13,626 bases of DNA from an uncultured Clostridia bacterium (GCA_947627785.1 CANQXC010000088.1:1-13626), one strand, 5' to 3'. Counted from the stretch's first letter, positions 1 through 8,124 are shown. Notes: a model not told the origin generated them from the sequence alone. A program made the numbers and translations.

Positions 1-462
1 TTAAGTCCAAATAGCACAAACACATTAAGAATAGTAACTACAATAGTTAATGATAATGTAAAAATAGTATTTGCAGGAGCCAGAATTGGAAGCGGAAAAA
101 CAATAGCAGATAATTTCCATCAAGGTGGACAGGGAGTATTAGTTGATTTAGAAAAAGGAACTTTAACTGGAAATGGAATAGATAAAAATTTAAATGAGAA
201 TGAAAAAAGCATAACAAATATAAAATTTGATGGATTTAAAATACCATATTGGAAAGAAATAAAACAAATGGTAAAAGAAGCTGCAAAGGTAAATAACAAC
301 ATACATATAGTTGGCTGGGATGTTGCAATAGGAAAAAATGGTCCATTAATCATAGAAGGAAATAGAGGACCAGGTTTTGATTTAGTACAAGTTTTACTAA
401 AAAAAGGTACCAAGTATATGTTAGAAGACTTAAAGAAAGAAGTTAAGAAAGTGGAAAAATAA
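1..462 (+). CDS. Sugar-transfer-associated ATP-grasp enzyme, C-terminal part (5' end outside window)
   Basis: The frame is open from base 1 and ends at TAA 460-462, giving 153 residues of a C-terminal half. They align by eye with the two complete ATP-grasp paralogues downstream: an N-S-x-NTLRI segment near the start, a D-N-F-x-x-GG loop at about residues 39-44, and GWDVA followed by IIEGN close to the end. In ATP-grasp enzymes this last Asp and the Glu/Asn pair bind Mg-ATP, so the catalytic half is present. The family (ATPgrasp_ST type) forms bonds between a carboxylate and an amine or similar nucleophile, and often sits in cell-surface glycan loci; the substrate is unknown. The C-terminal tail is lysine-rich and unlike those of its paralogues, which suggests a different partner or substrate. 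A shared hairpin terminator follows directly. Confidence 0.85.
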   Translation, partial: LSPNSTNTLRIVTTIVNDNVKIVFAGARIGSGKTIADNFHQGGQGVLVDLEKGTLTGNGIDKNLNENEKSITNIKFDGFKIPYWKEIKQMVKEAAKVNNNIHIVGWDVAIGKNGPLIIEGNRGPGFDLVQVLLKKGTKYMLEDLKKEVKKVEK

Positions 463-496
463 AAAATCATGAATATTAAAAAATATTCATGATTTT
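463..496. terminator. Bidirectional hairpin terminator between convergent ATP-grasp genes
   Basis: A perfect 15-bp stem (463-477 with 482-496) closes an AAAA loop. A-runs and T-runs flank the stem on both strands, so it can act in both directions. The right arm lies inside the last codons of the minus-strand gene, and the stem spans that gene's stop codon (476-478). The stem is AT-rich. Confidence 0.75.
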
Positions 497-1474
497 ATTG
501 TATTTAGGAATAAGACCTTCTTTTTTCTTAGATAAGCTAGGTTTAACTTGGTAAACACCAGGGAAACAATTACCTTCAACAATTACTGGCCCATCTTTAC
601 TAATAGCTACATCCCAACCAACATATGAAATTTGTGGAACAACTTTTGCACTTTCCTTAACTAAATCAACTGCTTCTTTAAACATTGGTACTTTAAAGCC
701 AACAATTTGTTTATTAGAAATAGGATGTTTGTAATAAATGTTATCATCTCTATCTATTGCTTCAACAAAAACAGTTCCATCTTCATCAACATAGGTATAC
801 ATTCCACCGCTAGAAAAGTTATCTACAACACCACCATTTCCAATTTTTAATATGGCTTGTAAAAAATATGGTTTATTATTTTTAATAAAAGTAAATATTC
901 TCAAAGTATTTACTGAATTATCATATAGAGAGTTCATTGCTGGATGCTGTTTAATACATTCTTCAACTAAAAGTTGGTTATTTTTTATTAAATTATCATA
1001 TAATTCTTTAGCTTTTTTTTCATTAGAATAAACAAACTTTTCAACACCTTTACCACCAGTAGCATCAACAGGTTTTACAATAATTTCTTTGTGAAATTTC
1101 ATAAACTCTACAAATTTATCAATATTATTATCTAAGTATAACCAATCACGCTTTAAAAATTTGTTAAAAATTTTATTAAATTCAATTTTATTCTCAAACT
1201 TATAAAAATAAGATTTATCATTAAAAAGTCGTACTATTTCATTATTTTTACCACGAGTTAAATATGTTTTACGTTCTTCCTTTTTTAAATTATAAAATTC
1301 AAATTCTTGATAATCATAATATCCTGCTTGATATAAAAATCCACAGTAAATCATATCTAAAACTATAAAAAACTGATTTTTCCCAGTTTTTTTACTTATG
1401 GATTTTGCTATTTTAAACATGTTTGAATAATCAAGATGTAGAATTCGCTTTATCATATAAATTATGCGATGCAT
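476..1474 (-). CDS. Sugar-transfer-associated ATP-grasp enzyme, complete paralogue
   Basis: A complete 332-residue protein. An N-terminal helical region (1-90) carries the segment YLTRGKNN (71-78), which its downstream neighbour shares as YITRGRNN. The ATP-grasp core follows: a nucleotide-binding Lys at 134 (IIVKPVD), a Gly-rich loop GGKG at 140-143, an acidic pair at 171-172, an NTLRI segment at 189-193, GWDV at 286-289 and IVEGN at 298-302. All expected metal and ATP ligands appear present, so I expect it to be active, with unknown substrate. The start at 1474 is supported by an AGGGGTG Shine-Dalgarno 8 nt upstream; Met7 is an alternative. The gene converges on the partial paralogue and diverges from the next one. 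It most likely acts in the cytoplasm on a cell-envelope precursor, which is inferred from family context. Confidence 0.88.
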   Translation of the reverse strand: MHRIIYMIKRILHLDYSNMFKIAKSISKKTGKNQFFIVLDMIYCGFLYQAGYYDYQEFEFYNLKKEERKTYLTRGKNNEIVRLFNDKSYFYKFENKIEFNKIFNKFLKRDWLYLDNNIDKFVEFMKFHKEIIVKPVDATGGKGVEKFVYSNEKKAKELYDNLIKNNQLLVEECIKQHPAMNSLYDNSVNTLRIFTFIKNNKPYFLQAILKIGNGGVVDNFSSGGMYTYVDEDGTVFVEAIDRDDNIYYKHPISNKQIVGFKVPMFKEAVDLVKESAKVVPQISYVGWDVAISKDGPVIVEGNCFPGVYQVKPSLSKKKEGLIPKYNKIMNIF

Positions 1475-1518
1475 AATTTTATCACCCCTCTAAATAAAAG
1501 CTATTTAAAAACACATAA

Positions 1519-1547
1519 ATTATAACATATATATAGGGAAAAATAAA
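1519..1547 (-). promoter_or_regulatory. Putative sigma-A promoter with extended -10 for the minus-strand ATP-grasp gene
   Basis: Read on the minus strand, TGTTATAAT (1527-1519) is an extended -10 with a perfect TATAAT hexamer. The -35 position at 17-bp spacing (1547-1542, TTTATT) is weak, which is common when a TGn extension is present. The plus-strand neighbour must start in the same divergent region, where only a weak TATATT at 1607-1612 was seen. Confidence 0.5.
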
Positions 1548-1635
1548 CAAAAATTTCTTAAAAATGGTAATTCAGGAATAATAAATTTATGAATAAAAGT
1601 ACATACTATATTTAAACATAAAAATAGGGGGTCTT

Positions 1636-2631
1636 ATGGGAAATATAAAATATATTTTAAATAGACTTTCAAAAATGGATTATAAAGAAATGTTTAAAAA
1701 GATAGATGAAATACATGATAAAACAAATAAATCTAAAGTTTCAATTTTTTTTGATATGGAAGAATGTGCAAGAAAATATGGAGCAGGATATATGGATTAT
1801 AATTTGTTCGAGATGTATAATCTTACAGATGATGAAAGAGATACTTATATAACAAGAGGAAGAAATAATAGATTAATAAGAATGTATAATGATAAATCGT
1901 ATTTTCATATATTTCAAAATAAAAACGAATTCAATACAAAATTTAATAAATATTTAAAAAGAGATTGGATAGATGTAACATCTGCTTCAAAGCAAGAAGT
2001 GATTAATTTTATTGAAGAACATAAAACATTTATGGCAAAACCAATAAGTGGCGGATGTGGAAAGGGAATAGAAAAAATAGATGTAAATAATTATAAGTCA
2101 TCTAATGAATTATATGAATATTTATCAAAAGATAACAGATTTGAATTAGAAGAAATAATAAAGCAAGAAAATAGTGTAAGTAATATATATCCAAATTCAA
2201 TAAACACAGCAAGAATAGTAACAATATTAAAGGATAATAAGCCACATATTATATGTGCATATTTTAGAATTGGAAATGGTTCATTTGTAGATAATTTTAA
2301 TAGTGGTGGAATGGTTGCACCAATAGATATAAAAACTGGAATTGTAACAGATAAGGCAATAGACAAGAATAAAAATTTATATGAAGTACATCCAATTACA
2401 AAAAGCAAGATAAAAAATTTTTGCTTCCCAGATTGGGACAAGGCAATAACTATGTGTATGGAAGCTTCAAAGGTTGTTCCACAAATTGCATATATAGGTT
2501 GGGATGTTGCATTTTCAAACAATGGACCTTTATTTGTAGAAGCAAATGAGTTTCCAGGACATGATATATATCAATTGCCAGAACATACACCAAACAAAAT
2601 TGGAATGATGCCCAAATTTACAAATATTTAA
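1636..2631 (+). CDS. Sugar-transfer-associated ATP-grasp enzyme, complete paralogue
   Basis: A complete 331-residue protein, collinear with the minus-strand paralogue over its whole length (shared MDYKEMF-like N-terminus, YITRGRNN at 71-78, FNKYLKRDW at 103-111). ATP-grasp features are Lys135 in MAKP, a Gly-rich loop GGCGKG at 139-144, an acidic pair at 172-173, GWDVA at 288-292 and FVEAN at 300-304. The usual IVEGN is VEAN here, a conservative change that keeps Glu and Asn. The C-terminus (PGHDIYQLPEHTPNK) differs from both paralogues. The Shine-Dalgarno is AGGGGG with only about 5 nt to the ATG. It faces away from its paralogue across a 161-bp divergent region and converges on the DUF4364 gene. 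The substrate is unknown. Confidence 0.88.
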   Translation: MGNIKYILNRLSKMDYKEMFKKIDEIHDKTNKSKVSIFFDMEECARKYGAGYMDYNLFEMYNLTDDERDTYITRGRNNRLIRMYNDKSYFHIFQNKNEFNTKFNKYLKRDWIDVTSASKQEVINFIEEHKTFMAKPISGGCGKGIEKIDVNNYKSSNELYEYLSKDNRFELEEIIKQENSVSNIYPNSINTARIVTILKDNKPHIICAYFRIGNGSFVDNFNSGGMVAPIDIKTGIVTDKAIDKNKNLYEVHPITKSKIKNFCFPDWDKAITMCMEASKVVPQIAYIGWDVAFSNNGPLFVEANEFPGHDIYQLPEHTPNKIGMMPKFTNI

Positions 2632-2669
2632 AAGATTTTAAAGTTTAAATAGATACTTATAATAACAAG

Positions 2670-2705
2670 AAAGATGTACTTTTATAAACTTAAAAGTACA
2701 TCTTT
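2670..2705. terminator. Bidirectional hairpin terminator between ATP-grasp and DUF4364 genes
   Basis: A perfect 15-bp stem (2670-2684 with 2691-2705) has a 6-nt loop. It lies 6 bp from the DUF4364 stop and 38 bp after the ATP-grasp stop, in a convergent gap. The U-tract is short and interrupted on both sides, so efficiency is uncertain, but position and perfect pairing support a terminator. Confidence 0.65.
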
Positions 2706-2711
2706 AATATA

Positions 2712-3245
2712 TTATTTAGTAAGCATCTTTAACATTTTAGGATAAATTTTAGCAGCATTTTTCTTCCAGTTATCAACAATAGATTTTGCCTGTTCTCTTG
2801 AACCTGCAAAAGTTTTAACCTCAAAAGTAACTTTGCCATTTTCAGTTATTTTACAAATTACATTATAGCAATTCTCACTTTCAGGAATAAAATCAGCAGT
2901 TATTGAATATTCATCTTCAATAGAACGTAAATCTTCTTTAAAGTTGTTATCTATTTGGAAACGAGTAAAACCTGGAATTAAATCTTGAACCAAACTAATT
3001 GCTTGTCTACCTTCGTTTGTTAATTCATAAATAGTTTCTTTTTTATCTGATACACCTTTTAGGATATATTTATTTTCAATTAAATCCAATAAAAATTGTT
3101 GAAAGTAGAAATAATTCATATTTTCAAAAGTTAAAACTAATTTGTAAAATGCCGTATTTTCCATAGGTTTGTTAACTTTATCTAATAGATATAAAATTAA
3201 GGCTTTATTTTCAGCTAAAGTTTCATTGTCTGATGCTAGCTTCAT
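2712..3245 (-). CDS. DUF4364 family winged-helix protein
   Basis: This 177-residue protein matches the DUF4364 pattern found mainly in Clostridia. Its N-terminal half (about 10-90) reads as a winged helix-turn-helix: ALILYLLDKVNKPM, then FYFQQFLLDLIENKYI, then a wing around ETIYELTNEGRQA. The C-terminal half (about 95-177) is a mixed alpha/beta domain ending in a lysine-rich helix. The family is thought to be transcriptional, but its targets are not known to me. The start is fixed by a strong AGGAGGAGA Shine-Dalgarno about 8 nt upstream. It is divergent from dnaE across 99 bp and the two promoters interlock, so binding of this protein in that gap could affect both; that is inference. There is no signal peptide and it should be cytoplasmic. 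Confidence 0.85.
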   Translation of the reverse strand: MKLASDNETLAENKALILYLLDKVNKPMENTAFYKLVLTFENMNYFYFQQFLLDLIENKYILKGVSDKKETIYELTNEGRQAISLVQDLIPGFTRFQIDNNFKEDLRSIEDEYSITADFIPESENCYNVICKITENGKVTFEVKTFAGSREQAKSIVDNWKKNAAKIYPKMLKMLTK

Positions 3246-3277
3246 AAAGAAATCTCCTCCTAAATTAAACTAGAAAT

Positions 3278-3306
3278 ATTATACCATAAATATAGAAAAT
3301 TTCCAA
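3278..3306 (-). promoter_or_regulatory. Promoter of the DUF4364 gene, extended -10
   Basis: Read on the minus strand: -35 TTGGAA (3306-3301), exactly 17 bp, then extended -10 TGGTATAAT (3286-3278). The -10 is perfect and the -35 matches TTGACA at 4 of 6. The -35 hexamer lies inside the divergent dnaE promoter region. Confidence 0.7.
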
Positions 3307-3312
3307 TATTAG

Positions 3313-3321
3313 TGATATAAT
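3313..3321 (+). promoter_or_regulatory. Promoter -10 region of dnaE, extended -10
   Basis: TGATATAAT is an extended -10 with a perfect TATAAT at 3316-3321, 23 bp before the dnaE ATG. No good -35 exists at 16-18 bp spacing (3293-3298 reads TAGAAA), so the TGn element probably does most of the work. The short leader also carries the AAGGGAG ribosome binding site. Confidence 0.65.
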
Positions 3322-3344
3322 AAACCAAAAAAAGGGAGAAAAAT

Positions 3345-6300
3345 ATGAATTTTGTTCATTTACATGTCCATACAGAATTTAGTTTATTAGATGGAGCAAA
3401 CAAAATAAGTGAATTACCAGCAAGGGCCAAAGAACTTGGAATGAATGCAATGGCAATTACTGACCATGGTGCAATGTTTGGAGTAGTTGACTTTTATAAA
3501 CAATGCAAAAAAGAGGGAATAAAGCCAATAATAGGATGCGAAGTTTATGTTGCACCACGCAGTAGATTTGATAAAGAATCAGGTATAGATAATAAATATT
3601 CACACCTTATATTGCTTGCAAAAAATGAGATAGGATACAAAAATTTAACAAACCTAGTATCTATGGGATTTACAGAAGGATATTATTATAAGCCAAGAAT
3701 AGATTTGGAAATATTAGAGAAATACCATGAAGGACTAATATGTTTAAGTGCATGTTTAGCTGGAAGTGTAAATAAAGCAATTTTAAAAAATGATATAGAA
3801 GAAGCAAAAAGAATAGCATTGTGGCATAAAAATTTATTTGGAGAAGATTATTATCTAGAAGTCCAACCAAATGGATTACCAGAGCAAGTTTTAGCAAATC
3901 AAAAGCTAATAGAACTTTCTAAAGAATTAGATATTCCATTAGTAGCTACAAATGATGCACATTATTTGAAAAAGGAAGATGCTTACATTCATGAGGTTTT
4001 ACTATGTATTCAAACTGGAAAAAAGATGAATGATGAAGATAGAATGAAAATGGGTGCAGATGAATTCTATGTAAAATCACCAGAAGAAATGGCAGAGTAC
4101 TTTAAGAACATTCCAGAAGCAATAGAAAACACAGTAAAGATAGCTGAGAAATGTAATTTCGATTTTGAATTTGGAAATACAAAACTTCCTAATTATGATG
4201 TTCCAGAAGGATATGCAACACATACAGATTTCTTTAGAGAACTTTGCAATACTGGTATAAAAAAGAGATATGGAGAAAATCCAAGTAAAGAAGTATTAGA
4301 TAGATTAAAATATGAAATGTCTGTTATAGAAAAAATGGGATATGTTGACTATTACCTTATTGTATGGGACTTTATAAATTATGCAAAATCTCAAGGAATA
4401 TCAGTAGGACCAGGACGTGGTTCAGGTGCAGGTTCAATTGCAGCATATGCTTGTGGTATTACTGATATAGACCCAATAAAGTACAACTTACTTTTTGAGA
4501 GATTCTTAAATCCAGAAAGAATAAGTATGCCTGACTTTGATGTTGACTTTTGCTATGAAAGAAGACAAGAAGTAATAGATTATGTAGGAAGAAAGTATGG
4601 CAAAGACCATGTATCTCAAATAATTACATTTGGAACAATGTCTGCAAGAATGGTAATAAGAGATGTTGCAAGGGCTTTAGACGTGCCATATGCAGAAGCT
4701 GATAAGCTTGCAAAAATGATTCCAATGGAATTACATATAACAATAAAAAAAGCACTAGAACAAAATAAAGAATTAAGTGATTTATATGAAAACGATGCAA
4801 ATACAAAAAATTTATTAGATATAGCAATGAGATTAGAAGGTCTACCAAGACAGGCTTCAACACATGCTTGTGGTGTAGTTATTACAAAAGATCCAGTAAT
4901 AGATTATGTTCCACTATATGTAAATGAAGGAACAATATCAACACAGTTTATAATGACAACTCTAGAAGAATTAGGCTTATTAAAAATGGATTTTTTAGGA
5001 CTACGTACATTAACAGTTATATCAGATACAATAGAATTTGTAAAACAAAATAGAGGAATAGATGTAAAGTTCGATCCTAATATGGATGATCAAAAAGTAT
5101 TTAAAGAAACTTGGCAATCTGGAAATACAGTAGGAGTATTTCAGTTTGAGAGTCAGGGAATGACCAACTTCATGAAGGAATTAAAGCCAGATACATTGGA
5201 GGATATAATCGCAGGAGTTTCTTTATATAGACCTGGTCCAATGGATCAAATTCCAAGATATATAAAAAATAAATTAAATCCAGAGCATAGCGAATATACA
5301 CACCCAGCACTTGAACCAATATTAAATGTAACTTATGGTTGTATGGTTTACCAAGAGCAAGTCATGCAAATAGTAAGAGATTTAGCAGGATATTCTCTAG
5401 GTAGGGCAGACTTAGTTAGAAGGGCAATGGGAAAGAAAAAGCTAGATGTAATGGCAAAAGAAAGAGAAAATTTCATACATGGGCAAGTTGATGAAAATGG
5501 CAATATTGTAATACCTGGTTGTGTTAGAAATGGAATTGATGAACAGAGTGCAAATAGAATTTTTGATGAAATGGCTGAATTTGCAAAATATGCATTTAAT
5601 AAGTCACACGCAGCAGCATATGCAGTTGTATCATATAGAACAGCATATTTAAAAACATATTATCCAGTAGAATTTATGGCTGCTACCCTAAATAGTTTCT
5701 TGGGAAATTTAGATAAAATTCCAGAATATATTGCAGAATGTAGAAGAATGAATATAGACATATTAAAACCTAGTATAAACCAAAGTTTTACAAAATTCAC
5801 AGTAAACAAAGATACAATACGTTTTGGTTTAGGAAGTGTAAAAAATGTTGGAACAGCAGTAATTGAAACAATTGTTAAAGAAAGACAAAAGAATGGTGAA
5901 TACAAAAGCTTTACAGACTTTTGTGAAAGAATACAAGGAGAAGCAGTTAATAAAAAATGTATTGAAAGTTTAATAAAATCAGGAGCATTTGATGAATTAG
6001 GAGAAACAAGGCATACTTTATTAGAATCTTACGAAGGAGTACTAGATACAATATCAGGAGAAAGTAAAAAATCAATACAAGGACAAGTTACAATGTTTGA
6101 TATAGCAGATGAAGAAGAAACAGAAAAACATAAATATAATCTAGTAAAAAAGGATGAATATGATGAAAAAACAATGTTAGATATGGAAAAAGAAATGCTT
6201 GGGATATACTTATCAGGTCATCCTTTAGAGAAGATAAAAGATGCAATAAAAGCAAATACTAATATAGATACATTACAATTATTAAATATGAAGGAAGAAA

Positions 6301-6818
6301 ACGATTTATCAAAAGATGGAAAAATTGTTAAGTATGCAGGAATAATAATTTCTGTAAAGAAGAAATACACAAAAAATAATACAATTATGGCATTTCTAAC
6401 AGTTGAAGATTTATATGGAAGCACAGAAATAATAGTATTTGATAGTTGTTACAACAGGTCATCAAATATATTAATAGAAGATAATATTGTGTTAGTAGAA
6501 GGTCGTTTAAGTATAAGAGAAGATGATGATATAAAAATAGTTGCAAATACAATAGTAGACTTTTCAAATATTGAAGAAGCGAAACAGCAACAACAAGAGG
6601 TAAAAAAAAGGATATTAACATTAGATATAAGAGAAATTTCTGAAGAGCAAAAAAGTAAATTAAGAGGTGCAATAAAATTCTTCTCAGGTGAAAGAAATAA
6701 TATGCCTGTTCAAATAATAGATAGCGAGGGAATAAAGCCTTGTGGCGCAATATATTTAACCAGCGAAATATTAAATGAATTTAGAGAAATATTAGGAGAA
6801 GAAAGAGTAAGCGTGTAA
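3345..6818 (+). CDS. dnaE: DNA polymerase III alpha subunit (DnaE, PHP type)
   Basis: The 1157 residues match the usual DnaE length. Domain order: PHP domain from residue 3 (H5, H7, H9 in HLHVH; D40-H41 in TDHG), a potential metal-dependent exonuclease site with its first metal ligands intact; palm with PGRGSGAGS (356-364) and the catalytic aspartates D399 and D401 of PDFDVDF (396-402), plus D549 in KMDFLGL; fingers with YQEQVMQI; a tandem helix-hairpin-helix region at about 800-900; and an OB fold from about 996. QVTMF at 914-918 fits the internal beta-clamp-binding motif and sits where the E. coli enzyme has QADMF. It copies DNA at the replication fork; Clostridia usually also carry PolC, so this may be the priming or lagging-strand enzyme. 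Shine-Dalgarno GGGAG lies 6 nt before ATG. No frameshift was seen. Confidence 0.97.
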   Translation: MNFVHLHVHTEFSLLDGANKISELPARAKELGMNAMAITDHGAMFGVVDFYKQCKKEGIKPIIGCEVYVAPRSRFDKESGIDNKYSHLILLAKNEIGYKNLTNLVSMGFTEGYYYKPRIDLEILEKYHEGLICLSACLAGSVNKAILKNDIEEAKRIALWHKNLFGEDYYLEVQPNGLPEQVLANQKLIELSKELDIPLVATNDAHYLKKEDAYIHEVLLCIQTGKKMNDEDRMKMGADEFYVKSPEEMAEYFKNIPEAIENTVKIAEKCNFDFEFGNTKLPNYDVPEGYATHTDFFRELCNTGIKKRYGENPSKEVLDRLKYEMSVIEKMGYVDYYLIVWDFINYAKSQGISVGPGRGSGAGSIAAYACGITDIDPIKYNLLFERFLNPERISMPDFDVDFCYERRQEVIDYVGRKYGKDHVSQIITFGTMSARMVIRDVARALDVPYAEADKLAKMIPMELHITIKKALEQNKELSDLYENDANTKNLLDIAMRLEGLPRQASTHACGVVITKDPVIDYVPLYVNEGTISTQFIMTTLEELGLLKMDFLGLRTLTVISDTIEFVKQNRGIDVKFDPNMDDQKVFKETWQSGNTVGVFQFESQGMTNFMKELKPDTLEDIIAGVSLYRPGPMDQIPRYIKNKLNPEHSEYTHPALEPILNVTYGCMVYQEQVMQIVRDLAGYSLGRADLVRRAMGKKKLDVMAKERENFIHGQVDENGNIVIPGCVRNGIDEQSANRIFDEMAEFAKYAFNKSHAAAYAVVSYRTAYLKTYYPVEFMAATLNSFLGNLDKIPEYIAECRRMNIDILKPSINQSFTKFTVNKDTIRFGLGSVKNVGTAVIETIVKERQKNGEYKSFTDFCERIQGEAVNKKCIESLIKSGAFDELGETRHTLLESYEGVLDTISGESKKSIQGQVTMFDIADEEETEKHKYNLVKKDEYDEKTMLDMEKEMLGIYLSGHPLEKIKDAIKANTNIDTLQLLNMKEENDLSKDGKIVKYAGIIISVKKKYTKNNTIMAFLTVEDLYGSTEIIVFDSCYNRSSNILIEDNIVLVEGRLSIREDDDIKIVANTIVDFSNIEEAKQQQQEVKKRILTLDIREISEEQKSKLRGAIKFFSGERNNMPVQIIDSEGIKPCGAIYLTSEILNEFREILGEERVSV

Positions 6819-6848
6819 AAAAATTAAATTTTTATTCCCCAAAAATCA

Positions 6849-6877
6849 TTTACTTTTTCCAAAATTTGTGGTATAAT
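6849..6877 (+). promoter_or_regulatory. Promoter of the CarD-family gene, extended -10
   Basis: The -35 is TTTACT (6849-6854, 4 of 6 matches), followed by 17 bp and extended -10 TGGTATAAT (6869-6877) with a perfect TATAAT. It lies just after dnaE, so the CarD-like gene has its own promoter. I saw only a weak A/T palindrome after the dnaE stop (about 6818-6833), so read-through from dnaE is possible. Confidence 0.7.
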
Positions 6878-6917
6878 ATTTATGGTTTAGAAAGAAAGAA
6901 GCAATAAAGGAGTGACT

Positions 6918-7466
6918 ATGAAAATGTTTAATATAGGCGATAAAGTAGTATATCCAATGCATGGTGCAGGAGTTATAAAAGATATAGAGGAAAAGAATGT
7001 ATTAGGACAAAAAGAATCATATTACATAATACAAATGCCAGGAGAAGTTAAAGTTATGGTTCCAACTGCAAAGGCAGAAGAAATAGGAGTACGTAACATT
7101 ATAGATGGAGAAACAGCAAGTAAAGTATTTAAAGTATTAGAAACAGACTCAACAGAAATGTCTATGAATTGGAATAAAAGATATAGAGACAATATGGAAA
7201 AAATGAAGAGTGGAGATATATATGAAATTGCAGATGTTGTTAGAAATTTAAGCTTTAAACAAAAAGAAAGAGGATTATCTACTGGAGAAAAAAAGATGCT
7301 ACTTAATGCAAAGCAAATATTAGTTAGTGAATTAACACTTGCTGAGAATTCAGATAAAGATAAAATCGAAGAAATGGTAGATGACAAAATAAACACATCA
7401 TTTGCTGAATACAATGGAGTAGAAGGAAATGTTACTCCAGCAAAAATAATTAAATTTAATAATTAA
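6918..7466 (+). CDS. CarD/CdnL-family RNA polymerase-binding regulator
   Basis: A 182-residue protein of the CarD type. Residues 1-62 form the RNA polymerase-interacting (Tudor-like) domain seen also in TRCF: FNIGDKVVYPMHGAGVIKDI, then the strands YYIIQMP and VMVPTAKAEEIGVR. Residues 75-160 are the helical DNA-contacting domain, with W85 in a WNKRYRDN segment and GLSTGEKKMLLNAKQIL. In mycobacterial CarD a Trp at about this position wedges beside the -10 element and stabilises the open complex; equivalence here is by eye. It probably binds the beta subunit and affects many promoters. A GTG at 6912 gives a frame two codons longer, but that GTG is part of the AAAGGAG Shine-Dalgarno (6906-6912), so ATG 6918 is preferred. 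It has its own promoter and terminator. Confidence 0.92.
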   Translation: MKMFNIGDKVVYPMHGAGVIKDIEEKNVLGQKESYYIIQMPGEVKVMVPTAKAEEIGVRNIIDGETASKVFKVLETDSTEMSMNWNKRYRDNMEKMKSGDIYEIADVVRNLSFKQKERGLSTGEKKMLLNAKQILVSELTLAENSDKDKIEEMVDDKINTSFAEYNGVEGNVTPAKIIKFNN

Positions 7467-7493
7467 AAAAAGCAGTTTTTAAACTGCTTTTTT
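7466..7493 (+). terminator. Rho-independent terminator after the CarD-family gene
   Basis: A 12-bp stem (7466-7477 with 7482-7493) has a TTTA loop. Its core AGCAGTT/AACTGCT is followed by a run of six T. The left arm starts at the last base of the CarD-like stop codon. Confidence 0.88.
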
Positions 7494-7519
7494 ACATAAT
7501 TTATTATATTATCTATACA
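7491..7519 (+). promoter_or_regulatory. Possible promoter of the flavin reductase-like gene
   Basis: TTTACA (7491-7496, 5 of 6 matches to -35), 17 bp, then TATACA (7514-7519, 4 of 6 matches to -10). It overlaps the T-tail of the preceding terminator. This is the best fit in a 55-bp gap; the gene must start here because a terminator precedes it. Confidence 0.4.
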
Positions 7520-7548
7520 AACTAAATCGAAATTAAAGGAGATTAAAA

Positions 7549-8124
7549 ATGAGTAAAGTAGAGTGGAAACCAGGAACATTTATTTATCCAATTCCAGCAG
7601 TTATGGTAACATGTGGAAATATGGAAAATTCAAATATACTTACAGTAGCATGGACAGGAATTATAAACACAAATCCAGCACAAGTATATATATCAGTTAG
7701 ACCAGAGAGATATTCTCATAATATTATAAAAGAATCAGGAGAATTTGCAATAAACTTAACAAACTCAAAATTGGCTTTTGCGACAGATTGGTGCGGTGTA
7801 AAATCTGGAGCAAATGTTGATAAATTTAAAGAAATGAAATTAACAAAAGAAAAATTAAACCATATAAAATGTCCAGGGATAAAAGAAAGCCCAGTAACAA
7901 TAGAGTGTAAAGTAAAGGAAGTAAGAGAATTAGGTTCACATGATATGTTTATAGCAGATGTATTATCAATAGATGCAGATAATAAATATATAGATGAAAA
8001 TGGTGCATTTGATATAACAAAATGTGATTTAATAGCATATGCAAATGGTAAATATTTTGAAATGGGCAAAAAGGTAGGAACATTTCGGATATTCGGTAAA
8101 AAAGAAAAAATAATATATGTATAA
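7549..8124 (+). CDS. Flavin reductase-like protein (FMN-binding split barrel)
   Basis: A 191-residue protein with the flavin reductase-like pattern: an early proline-rich strand PGTFIYPIPAVMVTCG (8-23), NILTVAWTGIINTNPAQVYISVRPERYSHNII (29-60), then SGEFAINL (63-70). In this family these segments form the FMN cradle of a homodimeric split barrel. The C-terminal part carries a strand with E119 in VTIECKV, HDMFIADV and a final small domain. Members reduce flavin with NAD(P)H or bind FMN as simple redox proteins; the electron donor and partner are unknown. AAAGGAG about 7 nt upstream fixes the start. It lies between a terminator and the promoter of the next operon, so it is probably monocistronic. 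Cytoplasmic, with no signal peptide or metal motif. Confidence 0.88.
   Translation: MSKVEWKPGTFIYPIPAVMVTCGNMENSNILTVAWTGIINTNPAQVYISVRPERYSHNIIKESGEFAINLTNSKLAFATDWCGVKSGANVDKFKEMKLTKEKLNHIKCPGIKESPVTIECKVKEVRELGSHDMFIADVLSIDADNKYIDENGAFDITKCDLIAYANGKYFEMGKKVGTFRIFGKKEKIIYV

Noticed and set aside
1604..1612. TACTAT/TATATT as -10 for the plus-strand ATP-grasp gene
   Set aside because: No -35 match at 16-18 bp and no TGn extension; in DNA this AT-rich such hexamers are expected by chance. Mentioned only as the best available.
2091..2522. 143-codon frame on the minus strand inside the third ATP-grasp gene
   Set aside because: Antisense shadow of a gene with clear family motifs; no ribosome binding site, hydrophobic noise composition.
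6385..6750. 121-codon minus-strand frame inside the 3' part of dnaE
   Set aside because: Antisense shadow, Leu/Tyr-rich low-complexity translation that mirrors A-rich coding sequence. dnaE motifs on the other strand are decisive.
6818..6833. A/T palindrome after the dnaE stop considered as terminator
   Set aside because: The pairing is only A-T, has no G/C core and no following T-run beyond the arm itself. It would not form a stable hairpin.
6912..6917. GTG start two codons upstream for the CarD-family gene
   Set aside because: The GTG overlaps the last base of AAAGGAG, which itself is the ribosome binding site for ATG 6918; a start inside its own binding site is not workable.
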